Shown here: positions 17,035-26,130 of the stretch, piece by piece
Layout: the number at the start of each line of letters is the position of its first letter
Numbering within the stretch: position 1 is the stretch's first letter
Assembly (NCBI GenBank): GCA_020637365.1
Contig: JACJWE010000002.1
Span: forward strand, 372,001-436,000
DNA from: Acidimicrobiia bacterium
Lineage (GTDB): Bacteria; Actinomycetota; Acidimicrobiia; IMCC26256; JAGNEX01
DNA: 64,000 bases
Direction: 5' to 3'
Notes under the pieces: generated by a model
The model's database searches: none
The model's input: only the letters and a program-made list of their open reading frames with translations
Told to the model about the DNA's origin: nothing
Program-made: the position numbers and the translations under genes

Positions 17035-18222
17035 ATGAGCTCATCGAACGACGAATCTCAGGATTTGCTCGGCGCGCCCGTTCGCGGGCACACCACGAAC
17101 GTCGCTCCCGACGCGGATGCGATCGGTGGCGTGATGAGCCAAGATCTTGGAGGCGGCCTCGGCGGCGCGGTGCCCGCTGACGGACAGGACGGAACGCCAG
17201 CGACGAGCGCAGCCAAGAAGAAGTCACGCCGCTCAACGATCATCAAGGCAATCCAGCTGGTTTTGCTGGCGCTGGTCGTTCATTTCCTGGTCATACCCCA
17301 ACTGTCCAGCGCTCGGTCCGCTTGGGACACGATCTCAAAGGTCCGTCCGGCGTTCCTCGTCGCTGCCGCGATCGTCGAAGTCATCGCCTGGCTCGCCTAC
17401 GCCCGCATGACCGTACAGTTGGTGAGCCGGGCTCACCGGCCGAGCATGGCGATCTCGTTTGGAACCGCCCTGGCGTCAAAAGCTGTCAGCCACGTGGTAC
17501 CCGCGGGAGCGGCCGCTACTGCGGCGGTGAATGTCAGGCTCCTGCGTCGCGCTGGCGTGCCAGCGGAAGAACTGCCCTTCGTCCTGAGTACTCAATCAAC
17601 CGTTTCGGCCCTGGTGCTCAACGTGATGTTGTCGCTGTCGCTTCTGATCGCGATTCCAATCACCGGCCTTCGCGACGACTACAAGATCGCGCTGTGGCTC
17701 GGGTTTGCCCTGTACCTCGGTATTGGCCTGCTGCTCGCGGCAATCACCAAGTTCACCAAGCCCACCGCAGACGCCCTCACCAAAGTCCTCGGCTGGCTTC
17801 CCGGAACCCAACCCGGCGCCGTACGTCTCTACGTCAATCAACTCGCGGATCAGATCCGGGCCCTTATCGGCGATCGTGAACTACTCGGTCGACTTCTCGC
17901 CGACGCCGTCATCAATTGGGTGTGCGGTGCCTGTGCACTGTGGGTGTCGCTGCTCGCCTACGGTGGACATCCCAGCATCATCGGATTGTTCGTCGCCTAC
18001 TGCCTTGCGAACGTCATGGCCGTCGTCCCCATTTCGCCGGGCGGACTTGGCATCGTCGAAGCGGTCATGATCTCGACCTTGACCGCATTTGGCATGGACC
18101 ACGGCATTGCATCGATCGGTGTTGTGACCTTTCGACTTTTCAGCTTTTGGTTGCCGATCCCGGGTGGAGCGCTCGCGTACCTACTGGTGAATCGAGCAAC
18201 CGGCAAGCACCCGCCTTCCTAA
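17035..18222 (+). CDS. UPF0104/lysylphosphatidylglycerol-synthase-like multi-pass membrane protein
   Basis: About 395 aa from the ATG at 17035 (a GTG at 16993 is also in frame). A hydrophilic N-terminal ~65 residues are followed by about eight membrane helices with the family's marks: ASKAVSHVVPAGAAA, a central polar stretch, and the PISPGGLGIVEAV motif. Related proteins are the membrane (flippase-like) half of MprF and stand-alone YbhN-type proteins. No synthetase domain is fused, so it may move a lipid rather than make lysyl-PG; substrate unknown. Its stop codon overlaps that of the convergent tsaD fusion gene. Confidence 0.8.
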   Translation: MSSSNDESQDLLGAPVRGHTTNVAPDADAIGGVMSQDLGGGLGGAVPADGQDGTPATSAAKKKSRRSTIIKAIQLVLLALVVHFLVIPQLSSARSAWDTISKVRPAFLVAAAIVEVIAWLAYARMTVQLVSRAHRPSMAISFGTALASKAVSHVVPAGAAATAAVNVRLLRRAGVPAEELPFVLSTQSTVSALVLNVMLSLSLLIAIPITGLRDDYKIALWLGFALYLGIGLLLAAITKFTKPTADALTKVLGWLPGTQPGAVRLYVNQLADQIRALIGDRELLGRLLADAVINWVCGACALWVSLLAYGGHPSIIGLFVAYCLANVMAVVPISPGGLGIVEAVMISTLTAFGMDHGIASIGVVTFRLFSFWLPIPGGALAYLLVNRATGKHPPS

Positions 18223-20009
18223 TCGGGGTGCCCTTCCCCGTCGAGTGTCGATGCAAGCGCGAGATTGGGATCGGCTCCGATGGTCAGCGGTGAAGGCCCC
18301 TGGCGTTCAAACGTCCGCCACCCCGCCAAGGCGATCATCGCGGCGTTGTCCGTGCAGAGGCGCCGCTCTGGAATGAACGCCCGCAACCCGAGTTCGCTGG
18401 CGCCAGATGTCACGGCGTTGCGAAGCCCTTCGTTTGCTGCAACACCGCCGCCGAGCGCGACGGTTTGGCGTTCGTACCGGTCCGCAGCGCGAAACAACTT
18501 CGTGACCAGGGTATCGATGACAGCAGCTTGGAACGACGCCGCCACATCGGCGTTGGACCAGTCCAGGCCCCGGTCGTTGAGCCGCCGCAACTCGACGACA
18601 ACCGCCGTTTTGAGACCAGAGAACGACATATCCAGACCCGACGCGCGCATGGGTCGCGGAAACTGAAAGGCTCGCGGATCACCCTGAGCGCTGAGGGCGT
18701 CGATGGCTGGACCGCCCGGATAGCCGAGTCCTAAGAACCGAGCCACCTTGTCAAAAGCCTCGCCAGCGGCGTCGTCAACGGTCGTGCCAACGACCTCATA
18801 TCGACCGTGGCCTGCCATGTCGACGAGCAGTGTGTGTCCACCGCTCACGAGCAGGACCATCATCGGGGGTTCGGGCGCATCCGCTTGGAGGGCCGCAGCA
18901 TACAGATGGCCTTCCATATGGTTGACCGCTACGAACGGGACGCCCGCAGCGAAGGCGATGCCTTTTGCAGCGCTGAGACCGACGAGAAGCGCGCCGGACA
19001 AACCTGGGCCTCGAGTTGCCGCGACCAGGGAGATCTCTGACAAGGACGCCTCGGCGACCGACAACGCCTCATCGATGACTCGGGGTATCAGCCGGACATG
19101 AGCCCGACTCGCCAACTCCGGCACGATGCCGCCAAAGCGTTCATGTTCGACCAGCTGGGTGGACACGATCGAGGACAGCACGCGGGTTTGCCCATCGGCG
19201 ACCGCCAACACTGCTGCCGCCGTGTCATCACATGACGTCTCCAAGCCAAGCACCAAACGTTCAGCCATCGATGCTCTCCACGTCGGCCTGATCCCATCGC
19301 TCCCGGCCACATCGCTCCCGGCCACATCGCTCCCGGCCACATCGCTCCCGGTCGTTTGTTTGCCATACTCCTCGTCGGCACGTTCGGCCAGCGACCATGC
19401 AAGGGTGATCGCCGGACGCCCGAATCCGTCGCAGTCAGGGATTCTGGCCACTTCTTCGGCACCAAGCGACGAGTACAACCCCCTGGCCGCCGCGGCGTCG
19501 ACGGGCACGTCGATTCTCACAACGACGAACTCCCCCATCGCAGGGCCCACGGTGCCTGAGACACGTTGGGCGAACGCGGCCATGAGTCTCCGACCGATGC
19601 CCCGGCCCGCCCACTCGGGGTCGACCAGCAGCAACAGAAGGTGCGCGTCATAGACGCGGGGGCGCGCCGTTCTCAGCTTCCAGGAGCCAGCGGTCCGCGG
19701 AAACGACCCCGTCGCGACGCGCCCGCCAGCGATGCCGATGAGTTGATCGTCGAGCAATGCAGCGAACCAACAGCTATCTCCCCGGCGAATCTCATCGGAG
19801 GTGATCTGGCTGGTCCACGCTGCCCGTCCATGGAGTACTTCGTCGAGATGAGCGACCTGATCAGCCACCGCCGGTTGAGCCAACGCCAGGCGAACATCCG
19901 CCAAACTCGTAGCTGGCAGCGCGGCTCGTGACGATGCATCGCCTCTCACAGCGTCGCCGACAACCCCGACTCTCGATGATGACATGTGGGTGCCGTGACG
20001 CGCTCTCAC
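18219..20009 (-). CDS. tsaD: GNAT acetyltransferase (RimI-like) fused to TsaD
   Basis: One open frame of 596 aa. Residues ~35-210 form a GNAT domain with the acetyl-CoA loop RGIGRRLM. Residues ~221-238 are a GSDVA repeat linker. Residues 248-596 are a full TsaD (Kae1/Qri7 family), the catalytic subunit for N6-threonylcarbamoyladenosine (t6A37) in ANN-decoding tRNAs, with the metal motif NHMEGH and the GGGVAANEGLR block. The frame starts with GTG overlapping the tsaB stop (GTGA, 20006-20009). The TsaD part has its own ATG at 19268 with GGAG ~8 nt upstream, so it may also be made alone. In mycobacteria rimI and tsaD are separate neighbours. Confidence 0.9.
   Translation of the reverse strand: MRARHGTHMSSSRVGVVGDAVRGDASSRAALPATSLADVRLALAQPAVADQVAHLDEVLHGRAAWTSQITSDEIRRGDSCWFAALLDDQLIGIAGGRVATGSFPRTAGSWKLRTARPRVYDAHLLLLLVDPEWAGRGIGRRLMAAFAQRVSGTVGPAMGEFVVVRIDVPVDAAAARGLYSSLGAEEVARIPDCDGFGRPAITLAWSLAERADEEYGKQTTGSDVAGSDVAGSDVAGSDGIRPTWRASMAERLVLGLETSCDDTAAAVLAVADGQTRVLSSIVSTQLVEHERFGGIVPELASRAHVRLIPRVIDEALSVAEASLSEISLVAATRGPGLSGALLVGLSAAKGIAFAAGVPFVAVNHMEGHLYAAALQADAPEPPMMVLLVSGGHTLLVDMAGHGRYEVVGTTVDDAAGEAFDKVARFLGLGYPGGPAIDALSAQGDPRAFQFPRPMRASGLDMSFSGLKTAVVVELRRLNDRGLDWSNADVAASFQAAVIDTLVTKLFRAADRYERQTVALGGGVAANEGLRNAVTSGASELGLRAFIPERRLCTDNAAMIALAGWRTFERQGPSPLTIGADPNLALASTLDGEGHPD
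19295..19351. repeat. 15-bp tandem repeat in the linker of the GNAT-TsaD fusion
   Basis: The unit CATCGCTCCCGGCCA occurs three times in perfect tandem (19295, 19310, 19325) plus a partial fourth. It keeps frame and encodes the pentapeptide repeat GSDVA on the minus strand. Such a repeat can change copy number without breaking the frame. Confidence 0.9.
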
Positions 20010-20695
20010 GTGGGCTCCAACGAACGGCGCCGCTCCCAGTTGAGTTCGGCGTCGGTCTTACGCAGATAGACGGGTTCAATCTCTTGTGCCGAGACGCCGC
20101 TGCTCGTCTGGGCGGCTCTGACCGAGACTCGCCACAGCGCTTCAGGTGTGAGGCCGGTGTCCAGTTGGCGGCCCGCCCGGTGACTACCGGTCTCCGCTCG
20201 CTGAGAAACGTCGACACCATGGCCAACGACGACGTCGTTGACGGCCGCACGCGCCACCGTGGCTGGCGGGTCGACGGCGTCAGCGCTGAGCCGAACCAGT
20301 CGCCCGTCAAGTCGGGCGAAGCGAGCCCAATAGAGCTCACCGCGCCGAGCGTCGATCGTTGCTGCGATTGTGCCGTCGATGACCGGGGCAGCATCGGCAA
20401 GAACCTCGAGGCTCGACAACCCGTACATCGGGAGCTCGCCAACCTGCGCGACACCGGCCATCGTCGCGATTCCCACCCGCAGACCAGCGAATAGTCCCGG
20501 ACCGGTGGTCACAGCGACACCGGTCACATCGGCGATGCGAATATCGAGCGCCGTCAACAGGTGATCGAGCGCTGGGACGAGGAGTTCGGCGTGATGGCGT
20601 CGTCGGGCAAGGACCATCCCGCCCCAGAGACGCTCCGCGTCTCCGACGCTGACCGTGACTTGTGTTGTGCTGGTGTCGGCCGCGAGCAGCATCAT
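20006..20695 (-). CDS. tsaB: tRNA t6A modification protein TsaB
   Basis: 229 aa, an inactive ASKHA-fold homologue of TsaD that scaffolds the TsaB-TsaD-TsaE complex. The N-terminal LLAADTSTTQ and the VTTGPGLFAGLRVG blocks are diagnostic. It overlaps tsaE by 4 nt (ATGA, 20692-20695) and the rimI-tsaD fusion by 4 nt (GTGA). Confidence 0.93.
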   Translation of the reverse strand: MMLLAADTSTTQVTVSVGDAERLWGGMVLARRRHHAELLVPALDHLLTALDIRIADVTGVAVTTGPGLFAGLRVGIATMAGVAQVGELPMYGLSSLEVLADAAPVIDGTIAATIDARRGELYWARFARLDGRLVRLSADAVDPPATVARAAVNDVVVGHGVDVSQRAETGSHRAGRQLDTGLTPEALWRVSVRAAQTSSGVSAQEIEPVYLRKTDAELNWERRRSLEPT

Positions 20696-21336
20696 GGGGC
20701 ACCCTCGCGGTAGCTCTGTGCCTCACCGTCATCCTGCGTATCAGCGCCGTGCTCCGTAGCGGCGTCGTTCTGCGCCTCGGCCTCCTCGACGGCGACCCGG
20801 GCCAACAAGGTATCGAGCTCAGCAATGCGGCCGAGGAATCGACCGACGCCGTCGATGGTGACCTGGCGAGCGGTGGCTGGGGCAGTTCTGCTGGCGCCTC
20901 CCTCGGCCACACCACGTTCGGGGTGGGCTGCGTCGACGCCCACGTAATCGAAGGTCAGGGTTAACACGTCGTCACCCCAAACACCCTCTGCGACCCCGCC
21001 CCATTCGATGACGAGAGCGGTACCCCCGTCGAAGTACTCATCGAGGCCAAGGCCGTTCAGTTCCGCCACGGTGTCCAGTCGGTAGAGATCTCCGTGCACG
21101 ATTCGCGACAGCGGGCCCCCTGCGAACTCGTACTCGTTGAAGAGCGTAAATGTTGGGCTCAACACGGGACCTCGCCAGCCCAGCGCACGAAGAAGCCCGC
21201 GGACAAACACCGATTTCCCAGCCCCAACATCACCATCGAGAACGACGACATCACCGGGTCGCAGCTCCGGGCCGAGCACAGCGCCCATCGCCGCTGTCTG
21301 TTCCGGTGACGCAGACCAGATCGATCCAGGCGACAC
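20692..21336 (-). CDS. tsaE: tRNA t6A modification ATPase TsaE
   Basis: 214 aa. Walker A GDVGAGKS at residues 35-42, the SPTFTL switch segment and the HGDLYRL block identify TsaE, the ATPase that drives turnover of the t6A complex. The C-terminal ~60 residues (Ala/Glu/Asp-rich) extend beyond the usual ~150. The gene begins 4 nt after the stop of the uracil-DNA glycosylase gene. Confidence 0.93.
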   Translation of the reverse strand: MSPGSIWSASPEQTAAMGAVLGPELRPGDVVVLDGDVGAGKSVFVRGLLRALGWRGPVLSPTFTLFNEYEFAGGPLSRIVHGDLYRLDTVAELNGLGLDEYFDGGTALVIEWGGVAEGVWGDDVLTLTFDYVGVDAAHPERGVAEGGASRTAPATARQVTIDGVGRFLGRIAELDTLLARVAVEEAEAQNDAATEHGADTQDDGEAQSYREGAP

Positions 21337-21340
21337 GGGT

Positions 21341-21943
21341 TCAGTCCCGTCCCTGCGACGGGCCCGCGTGATCCACCGCCCGGTCCGCGTGTGACCTGTT
21401 CAGGGCCGCTTTTGCTAAGACGAAGTCAGCGCGCGCTTGCGCCAACGCGAGTCCTCCTTGACGAAGCACGGCAGAGGGGTGGTAGGTCGGGATCACCACA
21501 CCGTCTCGGTACAAGAACTCGTGGCCCCTGAGCTGGCTGATGCCGACATCGGTGTCGAGCAGATATCGGGTGGCAAAATTTCCGAGCGACATGATCACCT
21601 TGGGCGCGACCTCATCGAGCTGGGCCGACAGGAACGGCTCGCACTTGGAAATCTCGATCGGCTGGGGATCACGGTTGTTGGGCGGACGGCACTTCAGCAC
21701 GTTGGCGATGTAGACGTCATCGCGGCCGAGGCCAATCTCACTGAGCAACGTGGTGAGCAGGTTACCCGCCTTACCGACGAACGGCTCACCCTCCTGATCC
21801 TCGTGAAAGCCGGGAGCCTCGCCGATCACCATGAGTGCCGCATCCGGGTCGCCCGTTCCGAACACGACCTTGGTTCTCGAGATCGAGAGGTCACATCGCG
21901 TGCATGCTTCAGCTTGTTTGCGGATCTGATCAAGCTGACTCAC
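21341..21943 (-). CDS. Type 4 (Fe-S) uracil-DNA glycosylase
   Basis: 200 aa. Cys14, Cys17, Cys85 and Cys101 match the 4Fe-4S ligands of family 4 enzymes; the catalytic block is GEAPGFHEDQEG and the second motif is HPSAVLR. It removes uracil from DNA to start base excision repair. GTG start at 21943. It sits between alr and tsaE, 4 nt ahead of tsaE, so it probably shares their transcript although its function is unrelated. Confidence 0.93.
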   Translation of the reverse strand: MSQLDQIRKQAEACTRCDLSISRTKVVFGTGDPDAALMVIGEAPGFHEDQEGEPFVGKAGNLLTTLLSEIGLGRDDVYIANVLKCRPPNNRDPQPIEISKCEPFLSAQLDEVAPKVIMSLGNFATRYLLDTDVGISQLRGHEFLYRDGVVIPTYHPSAVLRQGGLALAQARADFVLAKAALNRSHADRAVDHAGPSQGRD

Positions 21944-22027
21944 GTCGTGCTGCTCCCATTGTGATCGGTGTCCATCGGAGATGACGGCTCAGTCCGGCAG
22001 CGGTCGACGACCAACAGCACCAGACGC

Positions 22028-23209
22028 CTAGCGGGTCGGGTCGGCTTCAGCAGGGAGGTAACGACGGGGCAGTCGTGAACTCAACCTCGTCACCGGCTCG
22101 TAGGCGATCGTTCCAAGCCACCGGGCCCAATCGGTCACCGTTATTCTGTCTTGCCCCTGGCTCCCGAGCAGTACCACCGGCTCGCCGATATCGATGTCTT
22201 CATCCCCGACATCGATCATGCATTGATCCATCGTGATCGAACCCGCATAGGGAAACCGCCGTCCTCCGATCAACACCTGGCCGGTTGGTCCGACTTCACG
22301 GGGTAGGCCATCGCCATAGCCGACCGGCAAGGTGACTACCCTGCCCGCGGTGGGCATGCCATATCGCTGCCCATAGGAAATGCGATCACCAGCCTGTCGC
22401 TGGCTCGTCCATGAAACATTCGTATGAATGCTCATCACGGGGCGAAGCTCGCGGCCATCACCGGTGAACGAGGTGATTCCAGGTGCGGGTTCGATACCGT
22501 AGACCGCGATCCCGCATCTCACCATGTCATCGCCCGCGATGAGATCCGTGTGTCGCAGCCGTGCCGCTGAGTTGCCCGTGTGCACCGTTGGCCTCCAGTC
22601 GGGAAAGGCTACAGAGGCCTGCCGGAGCGCAGAGATGAAATCGCGGTGTTGTTCACTCGTCAGGGAACGCCCAGGCTCGTCGGCGACGGCAAAATGCGTC
22701 ATGGCGCCCGGCACTTGGATGCCGAGTCGTCGGGCCTGGCCCAGCCAGTCCACCAAATCGTCGGGCCTCATTCCGACCCGGTGCATGCCCGTATCGATGT
22801 GGGCGTGGAGCTTTGCCGGACGTCCGGTGAGCTCGCTCGCCGCGGCGAAGTCGTCCAGTCGAGGGATGGAATAGGCAGCGATCTCGACGTCGGCATCCAG
22901 CGCCGTTCGGATCTGATCGATCGGCGGTTCACTCAACAACAAAATGCGAGCATCGATCTGGGCGTGTCGGAGTTCGACTGCCTCCTCAACCGTTGCGACG
23001 CCCAGCGCGACCGCCCCGGCATCGAGCGCAGCGATGGCGCAGGGGACCGCTCCATGTCCATAGGCATTCGCTTTGACCACGGCAATGACGTCGAGGTCGC
23101 CGCGCCCATGAGTGAGAAGGTCGACGTTGGCCGCCAAGGCCGACAGGTCGATCCGGACTTCACCCCGACGCTGAGTGGCTGTGGTGTGGCGTTTCGAATC
23201 TGCAGTCAC
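22028..23209 (-). CDS. alr: Alanine racemase
   Basis: 393 aa, PLP enzyme making D-alanine for peptidoglycan. The PLP lysine is Lys46 (VVKANAYGHG). The Tyr base of the second active-site half lies in the block around SYGQRYGMPTAG, and LPVGYGDGLPR is typical. It starts (GTG) 10 nt after the NAD(P)HX repair gene. The alr/tsa order matches the mycobacterial locus. Confidence 0.95.
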   Translation of the reverse strand: MTADSKRHTTATQRRGEVRIDLSALAANVDLLTHGRGDLDVIAVVKANAYGHGAVPCAIAALDAGAVALGVATVEEAVELRHAQIDARILLLSEPPIDQIRTALDADVEIAAYSIPRLDDFAAASELTGRPAKLHAHIDTGMHRVGMRPDDLVDWLGQARRLGIQVPGAMTHFAVADEPGRSLTSEQHRDFISALRQASVAFPDWRPTVHTGNSAARLRHTDLIAGDDMVRCGIAVYGIEPAPGITSFTGDGRELRPVMSIHTNVSWTSQRQAGDRISYGQRYGMPTAGRVVTLPVGYGDGLPREVGPTGQVLIGGRRFPYAGSITMDQCMIDVGDEDIDIGEPVVLLGSQGQDRITVTDWARWLGTIAYEPVTRLSSRLPRRYLPAEADPTR

Positions 23210-23219
23210 CGGTCTGAAT

Positions 23220-24680
23220 TCACCGGTCTGGACTCATCGGCCTGGGCCCACCCGGCCTGGGCTCGCCCAAACCACCCGCGATTTCGGCGACATGGTGTGC
23301 GAGCTGAGTCGCGTTGCCGCCCACGAAGGGCATTCGTCGTCCCGCAAGCCCATGAACATGAGCCGCCATAACCGTCGCTTCCCAGGGATCGACATGTTGG
23401 GCGAGCAGCGATGCGGCGATGCCGCTTAGCACGTCACCGGACCCCGCCGTGGCGAGGCGCACATCACCAGCTCGATCTATTGCGCATCGGACCGACTCAC
23501 GGGAGCACGAGACGATGACGGTGCCGGGCCCCTTTAAGGCGACGACAGCACGATCGCCGAGTTGGGCTGCCACTTTGCGACACGCTTCCAGCCGATCGGC
23601 GGGTGTCTCCCCGGTCATACGGACAAACTCGCCATGGTGCGGGGTCAGGACGGTCGAAGCGTTCCGCGCTGCGATAGCGTCCCAATGCAGCGAGTTGGCG
23701 CTCAGCGCATCGGCGTCGATGACGAGCGGCCGATCGCTGCGCAAGAACTTGCCGATCAACGCATCCGGACCTTGACCATGCCCCATTCCCGGCCCGACGA
23801 CGACGGCTCCAAAGCGCTCCAACATAGGTTCGATCGTCGCGAACGCCCGCTCCCCGTCGAGGGCGGTTTCAAGTGCCCGAACCCGCCGCACTACGAGATC
23901 GGGCCGATCCGGCACGGTCAACGAGCTCGGGGTCAAGATCACCACCATCGTCGATCCGGTCGCCGACGCTCCGAGAGCGCTCAGGTGCGGCGCACCCTGC
24001 AGGCCCGGCGATCCACCCACGATCAGAACGGGCGCGACGCTCCACTTGTGCCCCGCCTGATGAGGTGATGGCCACCGGGCTGCCACATCTGTGGTGTCCC
24101 AGCTAACGGCGTCAACGGCCTGAAACTCGATGCCGATCGGCGCGACGATCAGCTCTCCTGCGTAGGCCGGGCCATCGCCCATCAACAAGCCAGGTTTCAT
24201 CACCTCAAAGGTCACGGTGCGGGTTGCTCGGATAGCGACGCTATCGACCCGACCGGTATCGCCCGACAACCCCGAAGGAATGTCGACCGATACGACCGGG
24301 GTGGCGGACCGGTTGATCTGCCCGATCAGCGCCGATGCCTCTGGTCGAACGTCACCAGCGAAGCCCGTGCCAAACATCCCGTCGATAATCAGGTCGAAAC
24401 GTTCGGTCCACTCAGCGGGGAGTTGATCATCGGCGCGGTATGCGACCGTGCGTGCGCCCCAGCCGCGCAACAGCTCTAGTGCGATGCGAGCGTCAGCTCC
24501 GTTGTTTCCCGAACCGCACACAGCTGCGACATGGCGCCCGTAGCATCCACCCAACAGGGTCCGCGCAGCGCGCGCGACCGCGTGTCCGGCCCGGCGCATG
24601 AGCTCGTCTTGGGGGGTTCCAGCAGTGATCGTCGCGACATCGGCGGCCCGCATGCTGGCGACTCGGAGAATGGGCTGCAC
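23220..24680 (-). CDS. nnr: Bifunctional NAD(P)H-hydrate epimerase / ADP-dependent dehydratase
   Basis: 486 aa in two parts. Residues ~1-210 are the YjeF_N epimerase (GSGNNGADA, then DGMFGTGFAGDVR). Residues ~225-470 are the carbohydrate-kinase-like dehydratase (VVGPGMG; VIDADAL; LTPHHGEF; ATAGSGDVLSG). The enzyme repairs hydrated NADH/NADPH. It follows glmM by 93 nt. An acpS gene, often found beside it, is absent from this gap. Confidence 0.93.
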   Translation of the reverse strand: MQPILRVASMRAADVATITAGTPQDELMRRAGHAVARAARTLLGGCYGRHVAAVCGSGNNGADARIALELLRGWGARTVAYRADDQLPAEWTERFDLIIDGMFGTGFAGDVRPEASALIGQINRSATPVVSVDIPSGLSGDTGRVDSVAIRATRTVTFEVMKPGLLMGDGPAYAGELIVAPIGIEFQAVDAVSWDTTDVAARWPSPHQAGHKWSVAPVLIVGGSPGLQGAPHLSALGASATGSTMVVILTPSSLTVPDRPDLVVRRVRALETALDGERAFATIEPMLERFGAVVVGPGMGHGQGPDALIGKFLRSDRPLVIDADALSANSLHWDAIAARNASTVLTPHHGEFVRMTGETPADRLEACRKVAAQLGDRAVVALKGPGTVIVSCSRESVRCAIDRAGDVRLATAGSGDVLSGIAASLLAQHVDPWEATVMAAHVHGLAGRRMPFVGGNATQLAHHVAEIAGGLGEPRPGGPRPMSPDR

Positions 24681-24695
24681 AACACCTCACAGTCG

Positions 24696-24750
24696 GAACG
24701 GATCGACATCCGTTCGGGTGGCACCCGACGGCCCGCTTCGGTCGGGCGCC
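24696..24750 (-). promoter_or_regulatory. Two tandem hairpins between glmM and nnr
   Basis: An 8-bp perfect stem with a 4-nt loop (24696-24715) and a 10-bp stem with one G-U pair and an 11-nt loop (24720-24750) fill most of the 93-nt gap. No T-run follows. They may reduce read-through or mark RNA processing. Confidence 0.4.
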
Positions 24751-24773
24751 AGCGCGCCCGGCACATGACCCCG

Positions 24774-26120
24774 CTACTCGGGCGCCGCCGCCAGAACCTT
24801 GAGTTCTTCGGCCAGTTTGTCAGAGAGCTGACCAGCAACTTCAGCGGCCGTGGCGTCATCTGCCGCCTCGACCATAATACGAACTTTCGGCTCGGTTCCC
24901 GAAGGCCGCACCAAGACTCGCCCGTCGGTCCCGAGGCGTTCTTCAGCCTCGGCCACCGATGCAGCGAACAGCGCGGCATCGCCATAGCTCGCGCCCAGGG
25001 GAACCGGCACGTTGATCAGGACCTGAGGCTGCATCACGACCGGTGATACCAGTTGGTTCACCGGTTCACCGAGAAGGGCGACTTCTTGAGCGACGAGGAG
25101 CGCGCTGAGCAACCCGTCTCCTGTCGTGCTCAGGTCGGCCACGATGAGATGCCCAGACTGCTCACCGGCCAGCTTCAGCCCCTGGTCGGCGACGGCGGCG
25201 AGGAGGTGGCGGTCACCGACCGGCGTTACAACTCTGGCAATGCCTCGATCAGCAAGTGCCTTGTGCAGGCCAAGGTTCGACATGACGGTCACCGCGACGG
25301 TGCGCGGCGTCAAAGCCGATCGGCGATCAAGCGAGTTGGCGAGCAAGAAGATCAACGCGTCACCGTCGATCTCAGAGCCATCGGGGCCGACGCAGATCAC
25401 ACGGTCGGCGTCACCATCAAAGGCAAAACCAAGCGATGCGCCCCGTGATGCGACCGTTTCAGCCAGGCCCGTCACATCGGTGGAGCCACATCGAGCATTG
25501 ATATTCACGCCATCGGGCTCGTCGTTCAGGACGATGACGTCCGCACCCGCTCGCTCAAAGACCGGCCGGGCAAACTCCGACGCTGCTCCGTTGCCCACAT
25601 CGAGGACGATTCTGAGACCCCGCAACGAACCCGGCGCCACAGCAGAGCACAGATGCGCCACATAGTCGGCCGCGATCGATCGGTCGGTATCGATTCGACC
25701 CACACCGGCGCCCGTTGGAAGATCACCGTGCGGTGCAGCGAGCTCAGCCTCGATGCCGTCTTGTTGCGCATCGGTGAGTTTGAGCCCTCCCGCTGCAAAA
25801 AACTTGATTCCGTTGTCGGCGAATGGGTTGTGACTAGCCGAGACCACGGCACCAGGTGCGTGGCGGGAAGCGCAAGCAACAGCGACACCGGGCGTCGGGA
25901 TCACGCCGAGATCGACGACGTCTGCCCCTGCGGACGCCATTCCGGCCGATAGCGCGGCTTGCAGCATCGGACCTGAGCGGCGGGTATCGCGCCCCACATA
26001 AAACGGCCGGTCGATGCCCAGGCAACGCGCCGCGGCGCGCCCGAGGCGCACCGCGACATCTACATCTACATCTCCATTGGCGACACCGCGGATTCCGTCG
26101 GTGCCGAAGGAAACGGCCAC
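24774..26120 (-). CDS. glmM: Phosphoglucosamine mutase
   Basis: 448 aa alpha-D-phosphohexomutase converting glucosamine-6-P to glucosamine-1-P for UDP-GlcNAc synthesis. Catalytic Ser near residue 96 (VSASHNPFADNG), metal loop DGDADRVI, and the C-terminal phosphate-binding RPSGTEPKVR. GTG start 10 nt after rpsI, with GGAG about 4 nt upstream. The rplM-rpsI-glmM order is common in Gram-positive bacteria. Confidence 0.95.
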   Translation of the reverse strand: MAVSFGTDGIRGVANGDVDVDVAVRLGRAAARCLGIDRPFYVGRDTRRSGPMLQAALSAGMASAGADVVDLGVIPTPGVAVACASRHAPGAVVSASHNPFADNGIKFFAAGGLKLTDAQQDGIEAELAAPHGDLPTGAGVGRIDTDRSIAADYVAHLCSAVAPGSLRGLRIVLDVGNGAASEFARPVFERAGADVIVLNDEPDGVNINARCGSTDVTGLAETVASRGASLGFAFDGDADRVICVGPDGSEIDGDALIFLLANSLDRRSALTPRTVAVTVMSNLGLHKALADRGIARVVTPVGDRHLLAAVADQGLKLAGEQSGHLIVADLSTTGDGLLSALLVAQEVALLGEPVNQLVSPVVMQPQVLINVPVPLGASYGDAALFAASVAEAEERLGTDGRVLVRPSGTEPKVRIMVEAADDATAAEVAGQLSDKLAEELKVLAAAPE

Positions 26121-26130
26121 CTGCTCCGGG

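Noticed and set aside
19295..19351. Tandem 15-bp units as a CRISPR-like array
   Set aside because: Units are directly adjacent without spacers and encode an in-frame peptide repeat.
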